From positions 183,544 through 247,543 of the forward strand of contig DDKB01000018.1 in the NCBI GenBank assembly GCA_002339675.1: a stretch of DNA of 64,000 bases, read 5' to 3'. The notes under the pieces were generated by a model that saw only the letters and a program-made list of their open reading frames with translations, made no database searches and was not told the DNA's origin. The translations under genes and the position numbers were made by a program. Shown here piece after piece: positions 52,728 to 61,963 of the stretch. Within the stretch, counting starts at the first letter, position 1. Each line of letters begins with the position of its first letter. Origin of the DNA: Stutzerimonas stutzeri. GTDB lineage: Bacteria > Pseudomonadota > Gammaproteobacteria > Pseudomonadales > Pseudomonadaceae.

Positions 52728-53998
52728 TGGCCCTTGCCGTCGTAGGAGATGCGGTAGATCGCCCCGGCGGTGTCATCGCTGACCAACAGCGAGCCGTCCT
52801 TGAGCTGCGCCACATCGACGATCCGGCCGTAGTACTCACCGCTGTCCTCGTCCAGCCAGCCCTCGGCGAACGGCACGGTCTCGCCGCTCGGGCCACTGCC
52901 ATCGGCGGCAAAAGGCGTGAACATCACCCGCGCGCCCACCGGCACCGTGCGGTTCCAGCTGCCGCGCTGGGCGCTGAACAGGCCGCCGCGGTACTGCTCG
53001 GGAAACATCTTGCCGGTGTAGAAGGTCAGGCCCATATCAGCGGCGTGCGCCACGGTCTCGACCACCGGGAAGGTCAGCCCCTCCGGCGGGGTGTCATCGG
53101 CATATTCGCGGGTCCGCACCTGGCCGCCGCCGTACCAGGGCATGCCGAACTTCATCCCGGCCTTTGGCGCATGGTTGATCTCGCCCGGCGGGATGTCGTC
53201 GCCCATGCCGTCGACCTGGTTGTCAGTGAACCAGAGCTCGCCCGTCTCGGGGTGGTAGGTGATGCCCACCGAGTTGCGCACGCCGGTGGCGTAGACCTCG
53301 CGCTTGCTGCCGTCACGCTCCATGCGCACGATGCCGCCGATGCCATGCTCGGCGTACATGTCCACCTTGTCCTTCGGTGGCACGTTAAAGGGCTGGCCAA
53401 GCGAGACGGTCAGCTTGTTGTCCGGGCTGATCTTGCAGACCCGCGCGCCGTGGTTGTAGCTCTCCTCGTCAGTGGGGATCAGCTTGCCGGTAGGGACCAC
53501 GATGTCGGCGGCGACATCCGGGCCCTCGTAGAAGAATTCGGCAGCGGGAAACACCAGCACGCGGTTGTGCTCGGCGACGAAGAGGAAGCCGTCGGGGCTG
53601 AAACACGGGCCCGGCTGGGTAAAGCTGATCGCCGGAGCAAAACGCTTCACTTCGTCGGCGGTGCGGTTCTTGGTGCGATCGGTGACGGCCCAGAGGTCGG
53701 TCTTGCGGGTGCCGACGAACACGACGCCGCTGGACGGCCCCACGGCCATGTGGCGCGCACCGGGGACCACCGCATAGAGCTCGATCTTGAAGCCGTCCGG
53801 CAGTTTGATGCGCTCGAGATTCTTGCGTATGGCCTCGGCGATCTCGCCGTCCTGGGGCACCGTCTGCATATCCAGGGACTGGCCGGTGGTCTTCATCGAA
53901 CGCATGCGTTCCAACGCTTCGTCACTGGTCGGCGCAGCCAACGTCGACGCAGACAGGCAGACCAATAGCGCACTCAGAGCATAGGGAGCAGATTTCAT
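52724..53998 (-). CDS. PQQ-type sorbosone/glucose dehydrogenase-like beta-propeller protein
   Basis: 424 residues. A signal peptide (about 1-21) precedes a soluble propeller of the L-sorbosone/aldose-sugar dehydrogenase (GSDH) family: PGARHMAVGPSSGVVFVGTR, ATGVRNSVGITYHPETGELWFTDNQ and a C-terminal VDVAQLKDGSLLVSDDTAGAIYRI. Family members oxidise sugars or aldehydes with PQQ in the periplasm. The substrate here is not known. Its coupling to a cytochrome c supports an electron-donating role. Confidence 0.87.
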   Translation of the reverse strand: MKSAPYALSALLVCLSASTLAAPTSDEALERMRSMKTTGQSLDMQTVPQDGEIAEAIRKNLERIKLPDGFKIELYAVVPGARHMAVGPSSGVVFVGTRKTDLWAVTDRTKNRTADEVKRFAPAISFTQPGPCFSPDGFLFVAEHNRVLVFPAAEFFYEGPDVAADIVVPTGKLIPTDEESYNHGARVCKISPDNKLTVSLGQPFNVPPKDKVDMYAEHGIGGIVRMERDGSKREVYATGVRNSVGITYHPETGELWFTDNQVDGMGDDIPPGEINHAPKAGMKFGMPWYGGGQVRTREYADDTPPEGLTFPVVETVAHAADMGLTFYTGKMFPEQYRGGLFSAQRGSWNRTVPVGARVMFTPFAADGSGPSGETVPFAEGWLDEDSGEYYGRIVDVAQLKDGSLLVSDDTAGAIYRISYDGKGQ

Positions 53999-54308
53999 CG
54001 CACCACCTCATGGAGGGTCGCCCCGACAGGACGATCGTTATTGTTGTTGTGCACGGCACGCGCCGCTGGCCGTACTGGAGCGCGGCCTGCGGCAGGCAGA
54101 AAACGAGAACCCAGTCACAGCGTAGCGTCTCATTGCGCCTTTGCCACAGCGCCAGCAGGTACCTGCTGGCAGACCGGGCGTGCAGGTCATCGGCCAGGGA
54201 CTAAGCCGCCCAAACCAAGGGCGGCGCGACCGGTCAGAGCTGCATCAGCTGCCGGCGCTCGCCCATGCACTCGCCGGCGGCCAACCAGACGACCAGAGGA
54301 ACGCTGTC
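53999..54308. other. Divergent region between dehydrogenase and carbonic anhydrase genes
   Basis: 310 bases with promoters for both genes implied. I see no additional gene, hairpin with T run, or repeat; AGAGGAA precedes the carbonic anhydrase ATG. Confidence 0.4.
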
Positions 54309-55040
54309 ATGAAGCGAGCGCTAACCGGCCTCGGCATCCTGTTCACCTGTGCCCAGGCCTGGGCCATCACACCCGGCACGCCTTGGAGCTACTCCGGGGA
54401 AACCGGCCCCGCCAACTGGGCGAGGCTGACGCCGGAGTTCGCTGCCTGCTCCGGCAAGAACCAGACGCCCGTGGACCTCAGCGGGCGCGTCGAAGCCGAA
54501 CTGCAACCCCTGCAGCTCGATTACGGGGCCGGCGCGAGCAAGGTGGTCAACCTCGGCCATACGGTGCAGGTGGTATACGAACCAGGCAGCCAGCTGAGCC
54601 TCGACGGCGAGGACTACGAGCTGCTGCAATTTCACTTCCACGCCCCCAGCGAAAACCACATCGAAGGCAGGTCCTTTCCCCTTGAGGGACACCTGGTGCA
54701 CGCCGACGCGCAGGGCAACCTCGCGGTGCTGGCGCTGATGTTCGAGGCAGGCGCGGCGAATCAGGCGCTGGCGCGGCTGTGGGAGACGCCGCCCGCACGG
54801 GGCGAGGCGCAGCCCATCACGCCGGCCGCCAATGTCAGCGCACTGCTGCCGCAGGACCGCGACTACTACCGCTTCAGCGGCTCGCTGACCACACCGCCCT
54901 GCACCGAAGGCGTACGCTGGCTGGTGCTCAAGCAACCCGTAGTCGCCTCCAACGAGCAGATCGAGGCGCTGGCCGAGGCGGTCGGTCATCCCAACAATCG
55001 GCCACTGCAGCCGCTCAACTCGAGGGTCGTGCTCGAGTAG
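54309..55040 (+). CDS. Periplasmic alpha-class carbonic anhydrase
   Basis: 243 residues: signal peptide (1-19, AQAWA-I) and the alpha-CA fold. Zinc ligands are two His in QFHFHAPSEN and one in LEGHLVHADAQ. The active-site LTTPPCTEGVRWLVLKQ block, with its conserved Cys, is present, as is a second Cys in EFAACSGKNQTPVDL for the disulfide. It hydrates CO2 in the periplasm. Confidence 0.95.
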   Translation: MKRALTGLGILFTCAQAWAITPGTPWSYSGETGPANWARLTPEFAACSGKNQTPVDLSGRVEAELQPLQLDYGAGASKVVNLGHTVQVVYEPGSQLSLDGEDYELLQFHFHAPSENHIEGRSFPLEGHLVHADAQGNLAVLALMFEAGAANQALARLWETPPARGEAQPITPAANVSALLPQDRDYYRFSGSLTTPPCTEGVRWLVLKQPVVASNEQIEALAEAVGHPNNRPLQPLNSRVVLE

Positions 55041-55194
55041 TGCCGTAGCGGCGAGGTGGTCCCCGCCGCGCCTGACAGCCGGCGGCGGTGCAGCTACACT
55101 GCGCGCCTTTTCCGGGCCTGCCGGTTCGCCGCCCGCGCCGGCGAGATTCGAAGGGCCGCCATCCCTCTGCCGGGGCCACCGGCCAGGACCTGTC

Positions 55195-56814
55195 ATGATT
55201 CGCATCACCGAACTGCAACTGCCCCTCGACCATCCCGCCGAGGCCCTTCGCCACGCCATCGTGGCGCGCCTGGGCATCAAGAATGCCGAGCTGCTCGACT
55301 TCACCGTGTTCAAGCGCAGCTACGACGCGCGCAAGAAGAACAGCGAGATCACCTTCGTCTACATCATCGACGCCAACGTGACGGGCGAGGCCAAGGTGCT
55401 GGCGCGCCTGGCGGACGACCGCAACATCCGCGTGGCGCCGGACACCGGCTACTACCCGGTCGGCCAGGCGCCCGAAGACCTGAGCGAGCGGCCGCTGGTG
55501 GTCGGCTTCGGTCCCTGCGGCCTGTTCGCGGCGTTGACGCTGGCGCAGATGGGCTTTCGCCCGATCGTGCTGGAGCGCGGCCGTGATGTGCGCAGCCGCA
55601 CCAAGGACACCTGGGCGCTGTGGCGCAAGAAGGTGCTGAGCCCTGAGTCCAACGTGCAGTTCGGTGAAGGCGGCGCGGGGCTGTTCTCCGACGGCAAGCT
55701 CTACAGCCAGATCAAGGACCCGAAGTTCTACGGCCGCAAGGTGATGCACGAGTTCGTCCGCGCCGGCGCGCCGGAAGAGATCATGTTTGTCAGCAAGCCG
55801 CACATCGGCACCTTCCGCCTGACCGGCGTGGTCTCGACCATGCGCGAAGAGATCAAGGCGCTGGGCGGCGAGGTGCGTTTCGACAGCCGGGTGGTGGACT
55901 TCATCATCGAGGACGGCCGCATTCAGGGCGTGCGCATGGCCGATGGAGCAGAAATTCGTAGCCGCTACGTGGTGCTCGCACTCGGTCACAGCTCGCGCGA
56001 CACCTTCCGCGTGCTGCACGAGCGCGGCGTCTATATCGAGGCCAAGCCCTTCGCCGTGGGCTTTCGCATCGAGCACCCGCAGTCGCTGATCGACCAGGCG
56101 CGCCTGGGCAAATATGCCGGCCACCCGGAACTGGGCGCCGCCGACTACAAGCTGGTCTACCACGCCAAGAACGGCCGCGCGGTCTACAGCTTCTGCATGT
56201 GCCCGGGCGGCACCGTGGTGGCGGCGACCTCCGAGCCGGAGCGCGTGGTGACCAACGGCATGAGCCAGTACTCGCGCAACGAGCGCAACGCCAATGCCGG
56301 CATCGTCGTCGGCATCAATCCGGAAGAGGATTTCCCCGGCGGCCCGCTGGCTGGCGTCGAGTTGCAGGAGCGGCTGGAATCGCGCGCCTTCGAGCTGGGC
56401 GGGCGCGATTACTGCGCGCCGGGGCAGTTGGTTGGCGATTTCATTCGGGGCAAGCCGTCGAGCGCCTTCGGCGACGTCGAGCCGTCCTACAAACCGGGCG
56501 TGAAGCTGGGCGACCTGGCGCCGTCGCTGCCTGACTACGTGATCGAGGCCATCCGCGAAGCGCTGCCGGCCTTCGGCAAGCAGATCCGCGGCTTCGATCG
56601 TGCCGATGCCGTGCTCACCGGCATCGAGACGCGCACGTCCTCGCCGGTACGGATCAAGCGCGACAACGAGACGCTGCAGAGCCTCAACACCCGCGGCCTG
56701 TATCCCGCCGGTGAAGGTGCCGGATACGCCGGCGGCATCCTCTCGGCCGGCGTCGATGGCATCAAGGTCGCCGAAGCGGTCGCCACGGCCATGCTGGCCG
56801 ATCTGCAAGGCTGA
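55195..56814 (+). CDS. NAD(P)/FAD-dependent oxidoreductase of the uncharacterised dehydrogenase (COG2509-like) family
   Basis: 539 residues. An N-terminal domain of about 95 residues (HPAEALRHAIVARLGIKNAELLDFTVFKRSYDARKK) precedes the FAD Rossmann motif GFGPCGLFAALTLAQMG and the C-terminal FAD block GLYPAGEGAGYAGGILSAGVDGIK. It is conserved in many bacteria; I know of no settled substrate. Confidence 0.88.
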   Translation: MIRITELQLPLDHPAEALRHAIVARLGIKNAELLDFTVFKRSYDARKKNSEITFVYIIDANVTGEAKVLARLADDRNIRVAPDTGYYPVGQAPEDLSERPLVVGFGPCGLFAALTLAQMGFRPIVLERGRDVRSRTKDTWALWRKKVLSPESNVQFGEGGAGLFSDGKLYSQIKDPKFYGRKVMHEFVRAGAPEEIMFVSKPHIGTFRLTGVVSTMREEIKALGGEVRFDSRVVDFIIEDGRIQGVRMADGAEIRSRYVVLALGHSSRDTFRVLHERGVYIEAKPFAVGFRIEHPQSLIDQARLGKYAGHPELGAADYKLVYHAKNGRAVYSFCMCPGGTVVAATSEPERVVTNGMSQYSRNERNANAGIVVGINPEEDFPGGPLAGVELQERLESRAFELGGRDYCAPGQLVGDFIRGKPSSAFGDVEPSYKPGVKLGDLAPSLPDYVIEAIREALPAFGKQIRGFDRADAVLTGIETRTSSPVRIKRDNETLQSLNTRGLYPAGEGAGYAGGILSAGVDGIKVAEAVATAMLADLQG

Positions 56815-57034
56815 GCCTGACAGGCGCGGCGCGCGATACCGTCCGTCCGCGCCGAATGTTCGGAAGCTTTCAACCAACCGCTCACAGGGTCGCCTCTGCC
56901 GGTGCGGCTGAATTCGAGCGCAATCCGGATGACCTTTTTGCCCCCTCCTGGGGTCGACACCTTTAGGCGGCTGCACCGGACTGCAGCGGCCCCTCACTTA
57001 CCCCATGCGCAAGCGCAGCGGATCAGGAGGTCAG

Positions 57035-59845
57035 GTGGCGAAGGCAGCGAAAATCATTGGTATTGCGCTGGCAGCATTGGCTCTGCTGCTTGTTGGGGCG
57101 GCGATCCTGTTGCAGACCTCCTGGGCACGTGAGCAGATCGAAGCCCGCTTGAGCCAGCAACTGGGTGGCCGTGACGTCAGGATAGGCGGCTTTGATGTCG
57201 ACTGGGGCCTGCCCCTTGGCATTCATTTCGAAGATGTCTCGGTCGCCAACGCCGAATGGGCCGAGCAGCCCGACATGCTTCAGCTCGATGCGCTCGACGC
57301 GCAGATCGAGGTGGGCAAGCTACTTACCGGCGAGCTGAGCCTGCAGCAACTGGAACTTGATGAGCCGAAAATACATCTTGCCCGCCAGGCCGATGGCCGG
57401 AACAACTGGTCGATCCTGACCGGCAAGACTTCGCCAGACCGCGCGAGCAAGCCCCCCATCCAGCCCGACACGCTGCGCATCCACAACGGACAGCTGACCT
57501 ACCGTGACGACGTTCTGAACACCGATCTGACGGTGGACATCGCCACGACCGACGACGGCCTGGATCGTCGTCACCTCGCCATCAGCGGCCAGGGCACGCT
57601 ACAAGGTAAGCCCCTGGCCTTGAGCCTGATTGGCGAACCACCGTCACAGGCCCTTGCCAGCGGTGCGCCCTATGCGGTGACCCTAGACGGGCGACTGGGG
57701 GACATCCACGCCCATTTCGACGGGCAGGCCAGTCAACTGCCGCAGCTCGACGCGCTTCAGGGTCAGTTGCACATCGATGTTCCGACGTCTGCCAAGCTGT
57801 CCCGTTTCGCTCAACCGCCAATCGATGTGCCGGCATTCAAGCTCGATGCCCACGTACGCCGCGACAAGGCGCGCTGGGCGCTAAAGGACCTGATACTGCA
57901 AACAGGCGACAGCAGGCTGACCGGTGCCCTGACGTTCACCCAAGGACAGACTCCGGAACTGAGCGCCACCCTTCACGGCAACCGTCTGGACCTCAACCGT
58001 TGGGGCCTGACGCGCTGGCTCGACAAGGCCAATGCTCAGCCAGCGGACAATGAGAGCGGAACATCGCTGAATCAACGCCTGCATCAGCAGCTGCTTCCCC
58101 TGCAGCATTACCAGGGGGAGATTGATATCCGCCTCGATCAACTTCGCTACGGCGAGGCTGCGCTGGACGATCTGGTGGTCAAGGCCGTCCTGGCGGATCA
58201 GCAGCTCAAGCTGGAGCGACTGCACGCGTCCCAGAAGGGTGGTGAACTGACCGCCAGCGGCACCCTTGAGCTGAACCAGGCACCGCTGACCGGTGAACTG
58301 GACATCGAGGTCGACGAGATCGACCTCGGCCAGGCGCTGGCACCCTTCGGCTACCCTTCGCTGGGCACGCTTGATGGCCAGCTGCATGCCCGACTGGTAG
58401 AGGATGCCACGCGCCTGCGCGATACTCACTTGCGCTATGAAGCCCCACAGCAGGACCTGTGGCTGTCCATCAATGCCCGTTCCACCGAGTCTGGGCTGCA
58501 TCTGGAGGGCGACGCGAAACGCAACCAGGTACCGGTGCAGTTCTCACTGGACACCGGGCCTCTGCAGGCGCTGTTCAAGGACCAAGGCTTTCCTATCGAA
58601 GGCAGTATGCAGTCACAAGAGACCCGCTTCAGCCTGGCGGGCAGCGTGACCGAGCCCTGGCACCTGCGAGCCGCAGATCTGCAGGTTTCGCTGCAAGGGC
58701 CTAACCCGGCGAGTCTCAACCCACTGACGGGGCTTGAGCTGCCCGACTTAGCACCGTACAGCCTGAGCGGCCAGCTTTTATGGGAGGATCGGCAGCTGCG
58801 TTTGCAGTCCATTCAGGCGCGCTGGGGCGAAAGCGACCTGAGTGGCGATGTGCGCCTGAGCCTCGTCGGTCGACCAATGCTCTGGGCAAACCTGCATTCG
58901 GATCTACTGGCCACCGCGGACCTGAAGGCGCCCGACACCCCAACCGACCCGGCCAACGATCAGCTGTTTTCAGATGAGCCACTGGGCCTGGAGGCACTGC
59001 GCGGCCGCGATGCTATCGTTCGCTACGACGCTGATCACATGCGTGCCAAGGACATCCCTCTCGATGCCGTCGAGCTCAAGGCCGAACTGGACAACGGCGT
59101 GCTCGTGGTCGAGCCGCTGACGCTCACCCTGGGTGGCGGCACGACGGATGGACGTTTGCGGCTTGATCTCCAGCCCCAGCCGGCCAATGGCGAGCTGCGG
59201 CTGCAGGCCAAAAACGTCAAGCTCTCGCCAATCCTGCGCGGCGCATCGCTGTCCGATGTGGCACAAGACTCGGCAGGTACCCTGGGCGGCCACCTCGATA
59301 TCCGCTTTGACGGGCAGTCCTTGGGCGAAATGGCAGCCGACCTCAATGGTCAGCTGGAGCTGGCCATGTCGGGGGGAAAATTGGATGTACTCGCAGTCGA
59401 ACTGCTTGGTCTCGATGCGGGCGAGGCCGCCCTTGCGGCGCTGGCAAATTCCGACCAAGTGCCGCTGAACTGTTCCTACCTGCGCTTCGACGCGAACCAG
59501 GGCCGCGCCAAGCTAGCGCAGCTGTTCATCAGTACGCGGGACAGCAACATCACCGGCGGGGGCAACATCGACCTGGGCAGCGAGCGTATCGACCTGACAT
59601 TCGAAGCACACGCCAAGGACGTCAGCCTGCTCTCAGGCAATTCGCCAGTCAAACTCCAAGGCACGCTAAGCAACCCAGAGGCAAGCGTGGTCAGCGGTGA
59701 GCTGGTCGCCCGCGCTCTGGCGAGCGTAGCCGGCGCATTGGTGGCCCCACCCCTGGCGATCCTGCCGTGGCTCGAAGCGGGGCTTGGTGAGGGGGCCGGG
59801 GCCGGCTGCCGCCAGGTGCTCAAGGAGTTCAAACAGAGCCAATAG
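57035..59845 (+). CDS. AsmA-family membrane-anchored lipid-transport-like protein
   Basis: 936 residues: one N-terminal membrane helix (about 7-27) and a very long periplasmic beta-rich region. The AsmA start ARLSQQLGGRDVRIGGFDVDWG follows the helix, and the conserved C-terminal AsmA_2-like block (SDVAQDSAGTLGGHLDIRFDGQSLGEMAADLNGQLELAMSGG) is clear. Such TamB/AsmA/YhdP relatives form hydrophobic grooves that move phospholipid to the outer membrane. A perfect AGGAGG (57025-57030) sits inside the longer ATG-initiated frame (57005), so the GTG at 57035 is the better start. Confidence 0.9.
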   Translation: MAKAAKIIGIALAALALLLVGAAILLQTSWAREQIEARLSQQLGGRDVRIGGFDVDWGLPLGIHFEDVSVANAEWAEQPDMLQLDALDAQIEVGKLLTGELSLQQLELDEPKIHLARQADGRNNWSILTGKTSPDRASKPPIQPDTLRIHNGQLTYRDDVLNTDLTVDIATTDDGLDRRHLAISGQGTLQGKPLALSLIGEPPSQALASGAPYAVTLDGRLGDIHAHFDGQASQLPQLDALQGQLHIDVPTSAKLSRFAQPPIDVPAFKLDAHVRRDKARWALKDLILQTGDSRLTGALTFTQGQTPELSATLHGNRLDLNRWGLTRWLDKANAQPADNESGTSLNQRLHQQLLPLQHYQGEIDIRLDQLRYGEAALDDLVVKAVLADQQLKLERLHASQKGGELTASGTLELNQAPLTGELDIEVDEIDLGQALAPFGYPSLGTLDGQLHARLVEDATRLRDTHLRYEAPQQDLWLSINARSTESGLHLEGDAKRNQVPVQFSLDTGPLQALFKDQGFPIEGSMQSQETRFSLAGSVTEPWHLRAADLQVSLQGPNPASLNPLTGLELPDLAPYSLSGQLLWEDRQLRLQSIQARWGESDLSGDVRLSLVGRPMLWANLHSDLLATADLKAPDTPTDPANDQLFSDEPLGLEALRGRDAIVRYDADHMRAKDIPLDAVELKAELDNGVLVVEPLTLTLGGGTTDGRLRLDLQPQPANGELRLQAKNVKLSPILRGASLSDVAQDSAGTLGGHLDIRFDGQSLGEMAADLNGQLELAMSGGKLDVLAVELLGLDAGEAALAALANSDQVPLNCSYLRFDANQGRAKLAQLFISTRDSNITGGGNIDLGSERIDLTFEAHAKDVSLLSGNSPVKLQGTLSNPEASVVSGELVARALASVAGALVAPPLAILPWLEAGLGEGAGAGCRQVLKEFKQSQ

Positions 59846-59873
59846 CCGCAGCGGATTGAGGCTGGATTGTCCC

Positions 59874-60599
59874 TCAGTTTGGCGCTCCCATGAGTCGGGC
59901 AACCACCGCCTCAGCGCGCAACTGGTCAAAGGAGGCGCGCAGGCGCTGCGAGGTTTGCTCGTCAGTCTGCCGGCTGAGCGCCATGTAAAGACGGGTCGCC
60001 GTATTCGGCGTGAAGACGCGCTCTACCGTATCGGGTGCCACGCCGGACGCCGCGCACAGGGCAACTATGTCGCGCTCCGGCATCGGAACAAGGTCGACCT
60101 GGCCGTTGAGCAAACGCTTGAAGTTATCGCTGTTGTGGGCAGTGACCACGATTTTATGAAAACCCTGAGCCCTCAGATATTGATGACGCACGTCATCTCG
60201 CAATACGCCGATCCGATAGGCCTTGGCAGCCTCCAGGACGGGTACGCGGATATCCACCCGCTGACGCAATTTGTAGAAGTGGTAGTCGATACGCATGATT
60301 TCGCCCACCCATCGAAACAGTGCCTCGCGCTCGGGCGTACGGGCGATCAGGTAGATCAGCACGTTGGGCTCGCTCAGTGCAATATCGTAGGCACGCGCCC
60401 AGGGGTACAGCGCGATCTGAGCGTCATCCAGGCCGGCCCGCGCCAGGGTCGCCTCGACCACCTTGCTGGCGCTGCCGGCGACGCGACCGTCCTGCAGATA
60501 GCTGTAGGCAGTCTCCTCGGTCACCACCCGCAACGGTGCGGCATCCACGGTCAGGGCGAGCAATCCCAGCAAGCAGGCAATCCAGGCTATCGGGCGCAT
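59874..60599 (-). CDS. Periplasmic SBP_bac_3-type binding protein, downstream paralogue
   Basis: 241 residues: signal peptide (about 1-20) and a transporter-substrate-binding fold (LRVVTEETAYSYLQDGRVAGSASKVVEATLARAG). It shares long near-identical blocks with the protein at 61951-62718 (PWARAYDIAL, NVLIY.IARTPERE.LF.WVG). No permease or ATPase is nearby. It ends a three-gene minus-strand operon with a diguanylate cyclase in the middle, so a sensory role is inferred. GAGGAC lies seven bases before the start. Confidence 0.88.
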   Translation of the reverse strand: MRPIAWIACLLGLLALTVDAAPLRVVTEETAYSYLQDGRVAGSASKVVEATLARAGLDDAQIALYPWARAYDIALSEPNVLIYLIARTPEREALFRWVGEIMRIDYHFYKLRQRVDIRVPVLEAAKAYRIGVLRDDVRHQYLRAQGFHKIVVTAHNSDNFKRLLNGQVDLVPMPERDIVALCAASGVAPDTVERVFTPNTATRLYMALSRQTDEQTSQRLRASFDQLRAEAVVARLMGAPN

Positions 60600-60619
60600 C
60601 GTGCAGTCCTCACAGGCGG

Positions 60620-61963
60620 TCAATCGGCGATACGGTTGCGGCCCTGGGCCTTGGCCCGGTAAAGGGCCTCGTCCGCGCGACGCAGCAGCTGGTCGAACTG
60701 GTCCATGCCATCCGCGTCGAGCGCGGCGAGGCCGATACTCAGGGTGACCAGCGGCGATATCGCGGAGGCGCCATGGTCCAGCGCCCGCTCGGCAAGCCGC
60801 TGCTGCAGTCGCGCGGCAGAACGACGGGCCGCCTCGACGTCGGCGCCCGGTAGCAACACGACGAACTCCTCACCACCCAGGCGCGCCACCAAATCGCCGG
60901 CGCGGGCGAAGACGCAGCCGAGCGTGTCCGCCACCGCCCGCAGGCAGGCATCGCCCTGCGCATGGCCATGGTGATCGTTGTAGCGCTTAAAGAAATCGAC
61001 GTCGCACATCAGCACGCTCAGCGGCTGGCGCTGGCGCAGCGCACGGCGGAATTCGATTTCCTTGATCTCGTCGAAGTGGCGCCGATTGGCCAGACCGGTC
61101 AGCGGATCGCTACGCGACAGCTGCTCGAGCAGGCCGTTGGCCGCGCGCAGTTCGGCTGTCCGCTCCTCGACCAGTTCGGCGAGCCGGTCGCGGTGTGCTG
61201 CCAAGGCCAGTTCGTCCTGATGCTGCCGCTGAAGATAGGCGGACAGTTTCGCCTGCAGGCCATTGACGCCGGATTCCAGCAGGCTCAACTCGTCGTGCCG
61301 GCGCTCGGAGCGCTCCAGACGCAGGGTCTGGTCGAGGTTTTCAGGGGCCAGCCGAGTAAGGTGACGCGCGATTCGGCGAACATGCAGGGTGACGCTGCGG
61401 TTGAACATCCACATGATCAGTCCTGCCAGCAGCAGCGACTGCACTATCTGGGTGAGCACGATGCCGCTCACCTCGTGGACCAGCCGGTCCCAAAGCAGCG
61501 CTTCGTTGCCCTCGAGGTACAGTTCGCCGACGGTCTCGCTGGCGTCGGCGTAGGGCTCGTAGCTCAGGACGTGCTGCAACCGTGGCGCGCGGTGTTCGAC
61601 GGCCTGCTGCGCACGGGAGCGCTCGATGATCTCCGGTGCACGCCCGGCGCGAATGATCTGCAAGCGGACGCGGCCGATCGGCGCTGCCTCGGCGACACTG
61701 TCGAGCTGGGTCTCGAGTGCGTCGCCGTCCATTTCCCAGATCGCCTTGGCCAAATTGCTCTGGAATACCTGATCGATCAGCGCCAGTTCGGCATTCATCG
61801 CAGCCAGGCCGTTCTGCCACGCTGACCACGTCCGTATACCCACGGTAACCAGGGTGAACAGCAGGCAGAAGCCCAAGGTGGCCAGCACCAGGCGGCGTCC
61901 GAGCGAGCCGGTCTGACGCTGAACGAGAGTCGGTGATCCGCTGTAGGCGTTCACTTCAGCCAT
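60620..61963 (-). CDS. Membrane-bound diguanylate cyclase
   Basis: 447 residues: membrane helix 1 (about 24-46), periplasmic sensor domain (about 47-170), membrane helix 2 (about 170-190), HAMP-like region, coiled coil (about 235-285) and a GGDEF domain with intact GGEEF at 363-367, preceded by the conserved SDPLTGLANRRHFDE and CDVDFFKRYND. It should make c-di-GMP. I see no RxxD inhibitory site. The start overlaps the stop of the upstream binding-protein gene by 13 bases. Confidence 0.93.
   Translation of the reverse strand: MAEVNAYSGSPTLVQRQTGSLGRRLVLATLGFCLLFTLVTVGIRTWSAWQNGLAAMNAELALIDQVFQSNLAKAIWEMDGDALETQLDSVAEAAPIGRVRLQIIRAGRAPEIIERSRAQQAVEHRAPRLQHVLSYEPYADASETVGELYLEGNEALLWDRLVHEVSGIVLTQIVQSLLLAGLIMWMFNRSVTLHVRRIARHLTRLAPENLDQTLRLERSERRHDELSLLESGVNGLQAKLSAYLQRQHQDELALAAHRDRLAELVEERTAELRAANGLLEQLSRSDPLTGLANRRHFDEIKEIEFRRALRQRQPLSVLMCDVDFFKRYNDHHGHAQGDACLRAVADTLGCVFARAGDLVARLGGEEFVVLLPGADVEAARRSAARLQQRLAERALDHGASAISPLVTLSIGLAALDADGMDQFDQLLRRADEALYRAKAQGRNRIAD

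Noticed and set aside
55015..56997. Very long open frame (660 codons) antisense to the FAD oxidoreductase
   Set aside because: It mirrors a strongly conserved gene on the other strand, has no recognisable motif, and is typical of high-GC antisense frames.
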